DNA from: Laccaria trichodermophora
Taxonomy: Eukaryota; Basidiomycota; Agaricomycetes; Agaricales; Hydnangiaceae
Reading direction: 5' to 3'
Assembly (NCBI GenBank): GCA_018417955.1
Contig: JACTVC010000019.1
Span: forward strand, 992,001 to 1,056,000
Length of the DNA: 64,000 nucleotides
The notes below the pieces were generated by a model. The model did not search any database and had not been told where the DNA came from. It saw nothing but the letters and a program-made list of their open reading frames with translations. Positions 10,590-21,404 of the stretch are shown in pieces. Every line of letters begins with the position of its first letter. The stretch's first letter is position 1. A program made the translations under genes and the position numbers.

Positions 10590-12886
10590 ATGTCAGAAGT
10601 CGACAACGCATCCGACTCTGACTGGCTTGATATTGCTAACGGTCATGAATCCGACTTCAATGATTCCTTGAGTTCCCAGGACAGCGACCGCGATGAGTTG
10701 AATTCTCGGCCACACTCTAGACGTTCCTCCATAAGTATGGGGAGCTCAAAGGACAGCGAGGTTGAAGCTTGGGAGGGCTTCGTTGACGACAGCGAGGATG
10801 AAGCAGCTGCCTTTCTACCTGGCATGTATACTGTGCCACTGCCTGCGGCCGTGGCTGAACTAATGCCAACAGCCTTCATACCTGATATCGACAACGACCA
10901 AGACCCAGCAGAAGACCAGCTTGTCAAAGATGCCCTCGACCAAAGCCTGATGGGTACTTTGAGTGCCTCTCGCTCGTCGGCCGGCCACTCATCGAGCGCC
11001 CACACGTCCATTCGCGATCTGCGCTTGTCTTTCCCCGATCCCCTCACAAGTTCTCGCGATGAACTAAACAGGTCTTATGAAGATGTTTCTCCATCAGAGA
11101 TGACCTTCAGTGACGCTGATGACCTTGAAATGACGCCGCCTACGATCGGCCCATTGCCTCGGGATCTTACTGTCACGCCTGAGGTCCAGCCTCGCGAGGC
11201 TCCCCTTCCTAAGACTGCTACGGAGAATGGATTAGACATCGTGTTGTATGGTTACTCCTCTCAGATTAAGTGGTCTTTTGTCGAGGATCTGGTGCGGAAG
11301 GCAGCCATCGCATCCGGCCACACCCTCCTCACGTCACTTGAGAATGGGAATGACTTGGTCCAAACATTGCGCCTCGAGAAACAAATTCGAGACGCACCCA
11401 ATTTTTACGACGCCATCACCGTATATGATAGGACAAATGACTTCCCTCCCAGTGAAGCCGTACGTTGCTTGCACCTATCTCTCTCTTATCATTTTCACTT
11501 CATTCTTAGTTTGACCATCAGGACATTTTAAACAAATCGTCATTGGCCATTGTTTATTTGCCTACTCCCACCCTTCCACTCCTGTCTTCGCATACTTTAT
11601 ATCTTCCTGTTTTTGTTTCAGGGGCCGCTCTCGGCTCGAATTTGGATCCCCAGGATATCGCCGCTAGTGCGGAGGATGACTGGGATCTACTATCTGTTCC
11701 TCTCACGAAGATCTTACAATTTGATGCAGAGAACAAATTTTCAGTTTTCAATAGTGAAGAACTTGGGTCAGTCACGCCCCCACAGGTTCATCGAGCATTC
11801 CAAGCGCTCTCGAGCAAACCTAAGAAGACTGTTACCAAATCTGTATCTGAACAGGCGAGTCCCGTTAACGCGGCAACGATGTGAGTTATAGAACGACATC
11901 TTCGGAAGTTATGCTTACTATTTAGATCCAGATTCGCATTGATGTCGTTGATTATGGGTTTCGCTTTCAACACCGCGTTCCAATCTTCCGTCCCAGTCCC
12001 AACTCCAACAGCTAGAAATTTGACTTCGGAAAGTAGCATATGGCTCGCTATGCAATCCAATCAATCCATTATCCCAGCCAGCGCCACGGAATTGAGGAAC
12101 TCGCCCTCGGCATCCACTTTGAAAGATGTGGCGCTGTCGGTGTATCATCCAGGCACGACCTCGCTATCTCTCACGTCTACACATGCGACGTCTTTGTTCT
12201 CGAGCCTTGTGAGCTCTTCCAAAGCTTTGGCATGTCGGGAGTGCAACTCAATCGCGCTCAAACCGCAGACTTCCAAGGAGGCCTCGGTTTATTCTGCTCC
12301 CGATACCCAATTAACCGAGGCACCAAAGCCTGCTATTCAGCCACCCCTCACCACCATCCATGCCAAACAGCCTGAGGCTACGACGATGGCCATGAATCTC
12401 AGGCTGGTGAATACTATCACCGACGCTATTGGCGTTACGTCCAAGGCGCTTGTCAAAGTCGCGAATAATGATGTTGGGGAGCTTGTTGAGGCTATGGATG
12501 AGCTCGTTAACGCAATTAAAGTCCAAGCGGACCATATAGTCAAGCAATCGAAGGGCAAGGCTCGTGAGCTTGGCGACCAAGTCCGTGAGCTCGGCGATCA
12601 GGTTCAAGGGCAATTCCAGTACCGCAACAACAGGGCGCGGGATCGTGCGAGGGAGTTCACGAATATCGGCCTAGAATTTTTGAAAGATCGAACGGATGTT
12701 GCCAAGAAGAATGCACATCTCTTGAAACAAACTTTGGTGGAATCGGAGAAGTGGCGAATGTGTCAAAGAGGGCAGGATGACGGGAAGGCTTGGTTGAAAG
12801 AGGGTAAATTGGGCCGGAAGAAGTGTCGGCGAGCTTCAACCAATAAGGAGGCGAGGAGGGCGACTTGCCATGGCCGAGTGATTTGA
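10590..12886 (+). CDS. Large orphan protein with acidic N-terminus and a hydrophobic segment
   Basis: Exons 10590..11459, 11510..11880 and 11926..12886 give 733 aa. I do not recognise the family. The first 90 residues are rich in Ser/Asp/Glu (SEVDNASDSDWLDIA, DSEDEAAAFL), which looks phosphorylatable. Residues about 215-340 form a more ordered block (GLDIVLYGYSSQIKWSFVE, then SSLAIVYLPTPTLPLL) resembling an alpha/beta fold. A hydrophobic stretch after the second intron (ALMSLIMGFAFNTAF) may be a single membrane span. The C-terminal 200 residues are helical and charged (repeated RELGDQV) and end in a very basic tail. The last 60 codons look compositionally different, so a further intron near 12750-12810 is possible. 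No function is proposed. Confidence 0.7.
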
Positions 12887-13525
12887 CCACTGACCGCGAC
12901 TCTTCTCTGAAGGTCTGCAATGTAATTCTTATATGTGGTCTCTCGCGCTCTGACTCCCTCCCTGTATCATATTTGTAAATGATTTCTTTTGTGGAATACA
13001 GATAATTTGTGTGATAATTTGTGTTGACATCTCAAATTCCCCGCTGGACTCGAGCCTTGCTAAATAATATTGAACTTCAATAAAGATAGCAAGATGTCCA
13101 GCGTTGGTTCATGTACAGGTACTGTGAAATGGATGCGGAAATACAAACTTGTGTATCAAAGTGATTACAATGCTATATAATGCTTTACAACAGAGTTCGC
13201 AGAGTCAGTAATAGGGCATAACACGATGGTAAAGTCATTGAATAACGATATCACTGGTATGGCTGAGGCCATTCTGGTAAACTTTGCAGTGCAGCATTCG
13301 TTGCCTCGCGAACGCGTCGTTTGCTTGAGAGATCACCGGATTGTCGATATCCTTTGAAGACCTCTTCCATTTGGAAAGTCGAGGCGGCGACGGAGTCTTC
13401 GGAAAAAACAATAAGCAATGGCTCGAGCGAGATTTTGAAACACCCACCAAAATGTGATTCTGCATCTTTCAACAGCTATGCATACCCAAGGAGGCGAATG
13501 AGCAAATACCACAAACATGCATGGG
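12887..13525. other. Convergent 3' spacer, no gene seen
   Basis: Region between the stop codons of two genes pointing towards each other. It is AT-rich around 12960-13240. Open frames on both strands at 13235-13545 are short and antisense or downstream shadows without domain content. It should contain the two 3' UTRs and poly(A) sites. Confidence 0.5.
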
Positions 13526-14314
13526 CTAGAAGGAACGCACCCCATACAATCTCGACCCCTCTTGCTGGATCTGCGCCTGATAATAGCCCCCGTATTGCAT
13601 CTGCATCTTCAATTGTTCTACCCTGCCCGCAAGTTCCATCTTTCGGGATTCCCAGGCCTTCTTGAGCGCCTCAAAGGTGTTAATCAACTGCTTCCATGCA
13701 TATGAATCCCAGGACTCGATTTCTGCCTTGTGCGTTCGGATGTAGTCCCGCGGATGCGGGTCCCCGGATGCCGACAGGCCACCGCCTCCAGCCAACGGCG
13801 TGGAGATGTGGCTTCCGCTCGGCTGTTGGGGTTGAGATTGAGAAGCCCCCTCCCAACCCTGGGCGAGAGGTCCATATGGATCGAATTGTGCAAGGTATGC
13901 TTGATTATTAGGTTGGAGTTGCTGCTGTGGAGCGGGGTAATATCCGCTCTGAGATTGCTGCTGTTGCTGATGCGGCTGGCCGTTCAGGTATCCGTAGCTG
14001 GTACCACTAATATGTGCCCCAAGTTGTTGGCCGAAGGAACTTGTAGGTTGGAATGCAGTGCTACCCACAGGATATTGGGAACCAGGAGTCAATGGAGGGC
14101 TAAAGTAGCCACCAGTGGCATACTGAGGCTGCTGCTGTGGTTGATAGAGGGCAGGTTGCTGCTGCTGCAGGACCGAACTGTCATTCCATGATGTGTACTG
14201 CGAGTTGGGATCCACCGGAGAAGAGATGTCGGGGAACCGGGAACTAGGATGGGTTGGATCTGAGGCGTTAATGAAGGGGTTGTTCGTCAATTGTTGGCTG
14301 TAGGTGCCGTACAT
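13526..14314 (-). CDS. Gln/Pro/Tyr-rich low-complexity protein with conserved C-terminal helix
   Basis: Single-exon frame of 262 aa starting MYGTYSQQLTNNPFI. Residues 30-175 are low-complexity, with Gln runs (QQQQP, PHQQQQQ) mixed with Tyr, Ser, Gly and Pro, a composition typical of prion-like or condensate-forming segments. The last 75 residues are different: HPRDYIRTHKAEIESWDSY, then a charged amphipathic helix with LINTFEALKKAWESRK, then MQMQYGGYYQ. This C-terminal block looks like the conserved domain. The composition supports a real protein, but no named family or function is recognised. Confidence 0.66.
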   Translation of the reverse strand: MYGTYSQQLTNNPFINASDPTHPSSRFPDISSPVDPNSQYTSWNDSSVLQQQQPALYQPQQQPQYATGGYFSPPLTPGSQYPVGSTAFQPTSSFGQQLGAHISGTSYGYLNGQPHQQQQQSQSGYYPAPQQQLQPNNQAYLAQFDPYGPLAQGWEGASQSQPQQPSGSHISTPLAGGGGLSASGDPHPRDYIRTHKAEIESWDSYAWKQLINTFEALKKAWESRKMELAGRVEQLKMQMQYGGYYQAQIQQEGSRLYGVRSF

Positions 14315-14461
14315 CTGGCGTTGAACGATTCAATCGTGAGTAGTAAAAGGTAGTAGAGAGAGGATAGCCAAAGGATCCACTGGCAAAGCCACAATCAGAA
14401 TGTGGACGCGTCACGTGCAACAGATAGATTAAATGCAAAAATTAAATGAGTTTATTTTACA

Positions 14462-15146
14462 TCAAGCTTTCCTCTTTACTCCAGCAGGTTTCGGCACAGG
14501 AACCAGACCGAGCAATCCAAACGTCAAAGCATACACCGCTGACACTTCACAGCCCCATCAGATCGTTCGTCGACCAGAAGCCCAATGAAAACGTACCCCC
14601 AATAACACCCTTGACATAGCCCAAACTTGACCATTGTCCGAGGGTCGTCACTGTCAAGAGCCAGCCAAAGACAATCGAGGCTGTTAAGAGCTGCAAAGAA
14701 CAAAGGCCGTTGAATTTCAAGTACAACTAGCAAACTGATCAGGGCTTACAGGAATGACGGAGGACAACACGCCCGACTCCCGCCATGATTGATACTGTGG
14801 TTGGTCAGCGAGATGTGGGATGAGGGTAGCACAGACGCACATTGGGTTCTTCTCCAGTTATCAAAGGCATCATAAGAACGTAAATAAACAGCACAATGGT
14901 CGTAAAACCGAGGATAGCAGCACCCAGCGCTGCTGTTCTGTATGGAACAATGATGGTTAAGCTTGTATGCGTTCCAACAAAGAACAAGACAAGCCTTCCC
15001 CAAGATCCTCCTCCTCCGTTGAAAATCCACAAGAACTCATGGAAAGTGCCGAGGTAGTAAGTGATCGCAGCGCCGGGAAGAACAAGTTTGAGTTGTCGCA
15101 AGGTGTGTTGGGACCATGGGACGCGTTTTGGTGGTGGTGGGGGCAT
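14462..15146 (-). CDS. Small polytopic membrane protein, unknown function
   Basis: Exons 14841..15146, 14750..14794, 14597..14690 and 14462..14544 give 175 aa. The start at 15146 (MPPPPPKRVPW) is preferred because upstream in-frame codons lack the hydrophobic pattern; an ATG at 15239 is the alternative. At least four hydrophobic segments are visible: about residues 22-40, 55-75 (LVLFFVGTHTSLTIIV), 78-98 (AALGAAILGFTTIVLFIYV) and two C-terminal ones (LLTASIVFGWLLTVTTLG and VSAVYALTFGLLGLV). The tail ends in basic residues KRKA, probably cytosolic. No family is recognised. It neighbours the reductase at 15257 in the same orientation with about 110 bp between them. Confidence 0.74.
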
Positions 15147-15256
15147 ATATACGCGGGCTTCCGTCTGGGTGAGTGGGTGCTGGGCAGGTTCTGATGCACT
15201 GGGGTAATGATACCATATTTTTATCACATGCACTACCATCCATTACATAATCTAAC

Positions 15257-16766
15257 CTAGAGTTTCGCCCTCACTTCTTCCGATACCTTCACCACACTGA
15301 AAATACAAGCTGTCAGTATAAATTCAAACCGAAATAGTGAACCCACAGTTTTCCTGTATTCCCGCCGCTAAACAGCATTGGCAACGCAATGGGCGCCTGT
15401 TCAATCCCACCTTCAACAATGTGGAATTTCCGCTTGATAGCACCAGTGCTTAGCCCTTTTGCAAGTTCTTCCAGCGCAGCTGAGTATTCAGAGACGTAAT
15501 CCAACCTGTGTATCATTCAGTACGCGTCCAAGAAAAGAAAAGGTTGGATCATACACAATGAACCCTTCAATTTTAGCACGTTGCGAGATCAAAGTCAAAT
15601 AATTTTGGAGTCCTTTGGGCTTGGTCGCGTCTGTTTTATTCATGAAAAATAGAACTCAGACAAGAAGTAAAACGTACTGTACGCAGAAATGGCACCTGAC
15701 CATTTTAATATCAGTTCTATCACACAACTTGGAGACCTTGAATACGTACCACAAAGAATGATTCTGGCATTCTTGTTCAAGCGCATCAGCATGAAGTCCA
15801 GGATGTCCCCGCCAACATTGTCAAAGTACACGTCCAGGTAACCAACATCTTTGAACTCCTTGTAGAAGTTTGGGCTCTTGTAGTTGAATGCTTTGTCCAC
15901 GCCAAGCTCCTTCTCGAGCCATTGACATTTCTCGGCAGATCCGGCGATGGCATAAACTTTGGCTCCTGCAGCCTTGCCGAGTTGACAGGCAATAGAACCA
16001 ACAGAGCCTGCAGCGCCAGAAACAACAAGCTTTTCACCTGGCTTGAGTTTTCCAATATCTCGTAGGCCCTGGACGGGGAATAAGAAGAATCCACGAGAGA
16101 ACGAAACACGCGTACAAAGTAGGCAGTTAGGCCTACAAATCATCGCCACTTAGCTGAGGACTTCAGAGATAAAAAAAACATACCTGAGCTACCAAGGACA
16201 TTCAAAAAGTCGAGGGGTTGTACGCCACGCGGAACACTTGAGGAGCAGAAAATAGATTACGCTCATCCTCTAAAGCTCAGGTGGCAAACCTACATGAGCT
16301 TCTCAAGATGCTTGTCCTTCATCACAGCGTACTCCGACATACCTAAAGAGCTCGGTAAATTTCAAGGGACCTCCATGTAATAGAACGCGTACTCACCCCA
16401 CGGACCGCTCACAAAATCCCCCACTTTCAATTCACTTCCCTTTCCCACCTCTTCGACTACACCCAAACCCTGTGCGCGCATCACCTTATCCGTAACCATT
16501 ACCCATCAGCGACCGTCACGCGACTCCCACAACCAATAACTTCGTACCTCTCCTATCTGGACTGGGGGAAGATAACTGCGTACGTCCTTGATGTACCCAC
16601 GCATAGCCGGGTCCAGGGAGAGCCATGTACAGCGTACGAGGGCTTCGTTATCCTTTGGTTTCAATGCCGCCAGGGGGAGGACTTCTGTGCGAAAAGTCGT
16701 AGGCTCAATGTCGCCGACTGGCCGTGAGTTGAGCACGATTTGTTTATAGTGCGTTGGACGAGACAT
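15257..16766 (-). CDS. NADP-dependent medium-chain dehydrogenase/reductase (leukotriene B4 12-hydroxydehydrogenase/prostaglandin-reductase-like)
   Basis: Ten exons, 345 aa: 16548..16766, 16397..16484, 16294..16342, 16184..16236, 16116..16132, 15750..16068, 15678..15695, 15555..15630, 15347..15505 and 15257..15296. Zinc-independent MDR enzyme that reduces the C=C bond of alpha,beta-unsaturated carbonyls with NADPH. Evidence: N-terminal GroES-like part with WLSLDPAMRGYI, then SSGLTAYFGLRDIG, the nucleotide-binding loop VSGAAGSVGSIACQLGK, YFDNVGGDILD, and a C-terminal GLSTGAIKRKFHIVEG and VEGGIEQAP region. The usual catalytic zinc ligands are absent, as expected. Two very small exons (17 and 18 nt) are needed to keep the Rossmann fold continuous. 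Length matches the family (about 330-350 aa). Substrate is not predictable from sequence. Confidence 0.93.
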
Positions 16767-17397
16767 GGGGGCGGTGTTGGTATGGTTATGTCGGGATTGG
16801 GAGTCGTAGTTGGAGGTCAATCATCAAAATACCAGGAAGCTGGTTGGAGTCCATTTCGAACCGGTTACCGGTTTTACGATAACCGGCTCTCTGGCCTCTT
16901 ACATAACTTGGTTCATGAGGACAGCTCACGACGTGCTCACAACCCTACTATGCGAGAGCTCCAGTTGAAGAAACCTCCTTGTACTTCAAGTCGGATGAAC
17001 CCTACCGCCAATGGACTCAAAGAACGACATCTCGCAACGCACAGTTATTCAAGGTGCGGTACTATTCCTTAATCCTATGGTCACGGACGTATGATGCCTT
17101 CGACCTTAGGCATTCCTCCGAGCTCCACCGGAAACGATGGCGACACGATGTCACGAAACTAGAGTAAGCGAACCTTCAAGCTTCAAGCCTCAATGTGAAA
17201 GCGAATCGGCGATGCTAACAACTGCTGCCCTTCTCAGTTGATCATGAATATTGAGACGTAAGCATCGTTATTATTATATGGTGTTTGTATTAAGCAACGT
17301 AGTGAAATTACACTGGCGACTGGGGAAACCAAATTGTACTCATTCCCACCGTTCCTTCGTACTTCTCGGGTCAAAATTGAGGGATATGACAGAGTTC
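16767..17397. other. Promoter region of the reductase and 3' flank of the aquaporin; no gene
   Basis: No coding frame with support. About 16855-16895 contains nested palindromic ACCGGTTACCGG and CCGGTTTTACGATAACCGG patterns roughly 90-130 bp upstream of the reductase start, which could be protein-binding sites or chance. The remainder is featureless. Confidence 0.45.
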
Positions 17398-18814
17398 TCA
17401 AACATGGGAAACCTCTACGCCATTGCCACCAGCATGCTCATAGGTGGTGATGGTAGGCTTCTCGGTAGAGTCACGCTTGTCAACTTCGCCATGGCCGTGA
17501 TGGAGCCGGCGGTGGTTGGCGTGTGCATTCATGATGGTAAGTGCAGCAGGAGAAACAACTGTTGAAAAAATATGCTTCAATTTTTTTCCCGTTCAAGATT
17601 AGTAAAAGTTTACCTCTGTCCGAATCGGTGAAGAACACCTCATACAAGAACACACCCAGGAGGGTGGCGGGGATGTTGATGAGGCAAGCGATAGCTGAAT
17701 ATCCACTACCCGCAGCTTTGGTTCCCCAAATTGACATGGCGAACAGGCGGGCACCAAGATCACGAGCTGTATTGAGTGCCACCGCGGGAGTGGCGAATCC
17801 CCAGATAACGGCGGCACTATCGGAATGATTTTTCAATTAACAAGGTCAAGTTCATTCATCAGGGCATGACTTACTATGCCAGTGAAATGAAGAGAGGGCC
17901 CATAGCGGGTGGAACCATCATGTTGGTGGGGTCAAGAGCTGCCCAAATAATCATGCCAATGAGGGTTGACTGTCAGCGGGCGAGGTTAGCGTCCCACTCC
18001 TTTTCTTACTAATAATACTTACATTGACAAATTCGTTGAGCAGGGCGCGCGGAACGCTTTGGGCCCCAGGGACCAAATAGAGGGCGAAGATCCCCGCAGG
18101 ACCATTAGGCGTAAACATTGTGGTGTCATACGCTTTTGCTTTTATCAAGCCGAGAGTGCACTCTTCGATAAGGACATTCCATTGACTGTAGACTAGAGCT
18201 GACGCGATGTATGCCCCCAGGATTTGGGCGATGATATATCTGCACAAGCAATGTTCGTCAACTTTTGACCCGTCGAGCGAAGTCTAGATATTCTAACCTG
18301 CAAGCTTTGAGCTTTGGGAAGCCCTTGAACACAACGAAAGATAGCGTTACGCAAGGATTGAAGTGACCACCCGAGCTAGATGAACATAGGCCGATAGCGA
18401 ACCAGATACCAAACGCGTATGCAAGTCCAATTTGAAGAATGCCTATAAAATATTAGGACTGTGGTGAAACCCACAAAAACATGTGTCATACTGGAGAGGT
18501 TGGTTTCCTTGATGATGTTTCCAATGACCCAGCCTGCCGTTGATCCTAAACCTACAGAGCAAGGAAATCTTAGCTTTCGATGGGCCTGCCGAGCGAAAAA
18601 CCAACATACCGAAATACACATAGAGAAATACGCCAAACTGGGTGAAAAGAGGGTCAGCTGCAAATGTGGCATTAATGTACGCTGAACTTGCCATCTCTGC
18701 GAAACATTCAATCGCCCAGTGAACCTTTCCGTCATTCCTGACCTTCTCCCAGACAGCAAATACGCGCAGTCGCTTCTGGAGATCGCTTAAGTGGACAAGA
18801 GGAGCGTTAGACAT
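17398..18814 (-). CDS. Aquaporin / aquaglyceroporin-family channel with non-standard NPA boxes
   Basis: Seven exons, 361 aa: 18610..18814, 18492..18551, 18298..18442, 18023..18239, 17875..17969, 17614..17816 and 17398..17558. MIP-family membrane channel, probably in the plasma membrane. Evidence: six hydrophobic spans and two half-helix loops. The first loop reads SGGHFNPCVTLSF (NPC instead of NPA); the second reads ALNTARDLGARLF (NTA instead of NPA), while the conserved Arg of the selectivity filter is present in TARD. Between them lies a long loop with MFTPNGPAGIF. The cytosolic C-terminal tail (about 45 aa) is His/Gly-rich (HANHRRLHHGHGE). A TATAAA lies 45 bp upstream of the start. Family is certain; whether it passes water, glycerol or another solute cannot be read from the sequence. 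Confidence 0.93.
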
Positions 18815-18858
18815 GTTGGACCAGTGGAAGGTTGGTGTTTTCGTTATCTGAGAGGTGG

Positions 18859-18864
18859 CTTTAT
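18859..18864 (-). promoter_or_regulatory. Possible TATA box of the aquaporin gene
   Basis: TATAAA on the minus strand, 45 bp upstream of the start codon at 18814. Close for a fungal TATA box but plausible with a short leader. Inferred from motif and position only. Confidence 0.4.
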
Positions 18865-19949
18865 ATTCTACCAGGACAGGAGAGTCGAGGCGTAGCTATA
18901 TGAATTGGATTTCCCGTCACATCGGTAAACAAAGATCAAATCCATTGCCCCGCATGTTTGATAAACTGCCCAGGAGTAATCTGGAGTAGGGCGCGGGTGC
19001 TGTAAGTTTTCGATCGCAGATCGCCCCATAAGTTCCTAGATTTGGGGCAAACGAAGTGCGGGATCGGACTCGCAGCATGTTTACAGATACTTACTTGCCA
19101 ACTCTAAATCTTGCCATCGGGTAGATTTCAGAGGATTTTTGTTTCCTCACCCGGTTCCGTCTTTGAAAGCTTTGGAGATCCCTGCTAACTAGTTATTTTT
19201 GGGCAGTCTTGATACTTCGTCGCGTCACAACGGTTGGTCCCATCTAGACTTTACTTTTTAGATTGCGGCTTTCCACTGGCATTAACTAAATTCAAAATAT
19301 CGTGAACTTGGCGAGCTCTCGGCAGCTCTTATTAGCTATCCATGAGTAGTATATCAATGCGGGACATGCGTCATAAGTAAGGGGAACATCCTAAATACTA
19401 GATCCATGGGGTCGATTGACTCTGGGGAAAGAGATTCAGGTCCCCTGACATCAATCTCGTTCGACCTCCCTGATCCGGATTCGCACAAGTGACTGCAATT
19501 GTTTCGCGGAATTTGTTCTCCTCCGCCAGGATTTCGAAATTTATTCAGGTCGCAAGAGAGCCTAGGACAGCCCACAAGCTACCAAGACCTTGTCCACCGT
19601 ATGGCGTATCTATTTTTAGACTATCAGGATCAACGTTTTTGCAAATGCAGTGTCACGTACTGAACATTTTTGACCCGATTCGAATCGGCTAGGCGAAGTA
19701 GATAGGTGCAGCGCTGTAAGTCCCATTGACAACGTATCGTAGCGGAGTTCCGCCTCTGGTCTGTGGTGGGAGGCCGCATTACACAAATTTTGAATGAGTA
19801 CGTCTCTGCAGTCCATACCAAGATGACTAAATAAATGAAATCAAAATAGGAGGTAGATGTCGAAGTCACTGAGTCGAGCATTTTATGCAGTGATAAGCTT
19901 TCTGGCATCAATAGTGATCGAATAGGCTACCTCTTTGTCGAGGAGGTCA

Positions 19950-20182
19950 TTACAGCCGTTTTCATAACGATAGGCCTAATCTCGACCAAATACACGTACG
20001 GGCGGAATCTAAAATTGGACGTGTAAATTGTCGGATGATGACTCTATTTAGTATAACTGCAGATCTATCGTGCTCGTCATCCCTGAAATATATGCTGATT
20101 TTCGTGGACATGATTAGAATTCGAGGTCCGACTGTATCTGTAATTTTGAACTTTTGGCCTATCGTTATGAAAACGGCTGTAA
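19950..20182. repeat. Perfect 27-bp inverted repeat, 179-bp spacer (MITE-like or relict)
   Basis: Arms at 19950-19976 and 20156-20182 are exact reverse complements (core CAGCCGTTTTCATAACGATA). A further 8-bp inverted pair (GAATAGGC/GCCTATTC) lies outside, at about 19919 and 20240. No open reading frame spans the element and no clear target-site duplication was found by eye. It could be a miniature inverted-repeat element, the ends of a deleted transposon, or a chance-retained foldback. Confidence 0.6.
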
Positions 20183-21404
20183 GCTAAGTTGTGGCGCGTT
20201 CGTTGTACTTGCCCAACTGGAACTCATGACGTGAAAGTCGCCTATTCATTGACGATTTTACATGAATAAATGCCACTGTGTTCAGCAAAACTTTCAATGT
20301 CGAGAAATAAAAATCTTTTAACGTTTCAACCCCTGACCTTCGTTCACATGAACCGCGACCGCGTTGCACAGAAATTCAATTTGTGCGAAGGATGGCAGTA
20401 TCCAATGCTGGTGCCCCTGATGACCCCTACCATCCCTTGTTAGTTACACAGTGGTGGACAGGGATATATCGTAAATCAATCTGCGGGGCTTTGTGCACCG
20501 GGGAGTAAGGGAGTAAAAGGAGATGAAAGAATTCGCAATAGATCTTGGCATCTATAGGGCAAAGCTGGAGTATCAACTTGTAATCTCTTGCAACTGCTGA
20601 GAAGAATACCGGAGTCTAAGTCGGTGAAAGTTTACCCGGATGTCAGAATGGCTGGTTCAAACTCAGGTCCAACGTTGATCTTCATCACATCTGAATTCTG
20701 CAATAATCCAGAATGCCCAGAAAACGACGTGAAAGGGCGGCTCTACAAAGGCGCATTGGTCAAGATGGGTCGATGGAGGAAAGTAAAAGATGACGGATAC
20801 AATGATCGGATCTATGGAACTTGCATATTTCGTCTTTCAAGAAATCGTTATATAGAAACGCGCACATCGGTGAACAAAAATGTTCCGCGGATTGAAGTAC
20901 AAGCATGGTGTGCAGTCGGCCTGAAGTAGGGTTCGATCTATGAAAAAAACATTGGATTTCTTTCAAGTTACTGGTCTTCGTAGCCAGCTACTGCTCTCCT
21001 GGGCCGGTTTGGGACTGGGGTGTATGTTAGTGGTGAAACAGCACCAGATTAGATATCGCATACGAGGGTAAGTCGTAGGTACCATCTCCGCAGGTTGGTA
21101 TCCAAAACGTTCCCGTATGGGTGGAATTGCGACAACCATGACAGGACCAATGGCTCCGATTATGCACGAATAGAAGATGACAGGGTTTTCGTGTGCTTGT
21201 CGTTGCTATGTGAAGAGACAATTAGAGACACACTGCGAATTATGAACAAAATGTACAAGATAGCGGTATGTTGAGCGAAAAGGGGACGCGAAGGACGCCA
21301 TTTTGCTGTTGAGCAGTTCTGAAGTTCAGTGAACTGTCAAAGAACGTGACAACTTCAAGTCACCATTGCATCACGTAATCACACACCCTTCACCATCGCC
21401 CAGC

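Larger units (their letters stand above)
18815..21404. other. 2.6-kb gene-poor interval
   Basis: Longest stretch without a supported gene. Open frames here (for example 19630-19911 minus, 20588-20929 plus) lack splice context, domains and family resemblance. It contains a perfect 27-bp inverted repeat (19950-19976 and 20156-20182) and a 14-bp perfect palindrome around 19675-19688. It should also hold promoters for the aquaporin (left) and SNU66 (right). Relict mobile DNA or regulatory sequence are both possible. Confidence 0.5.

Noticed and set aside
19675..19688. GATTCGAATC-like B box of a tRNA gene
   Set aside because: It is the centre of a 14-bp palindrome and no cloverleaf with A box, anticodon arm and acceptor pairing could be built around it.
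20588..20929. 113-aa open frame in the gene-poor interval
   Set aside because: No hydrophobic or domain pattern and no intron borders; length is within what is expected by chance in 2.6 kb.
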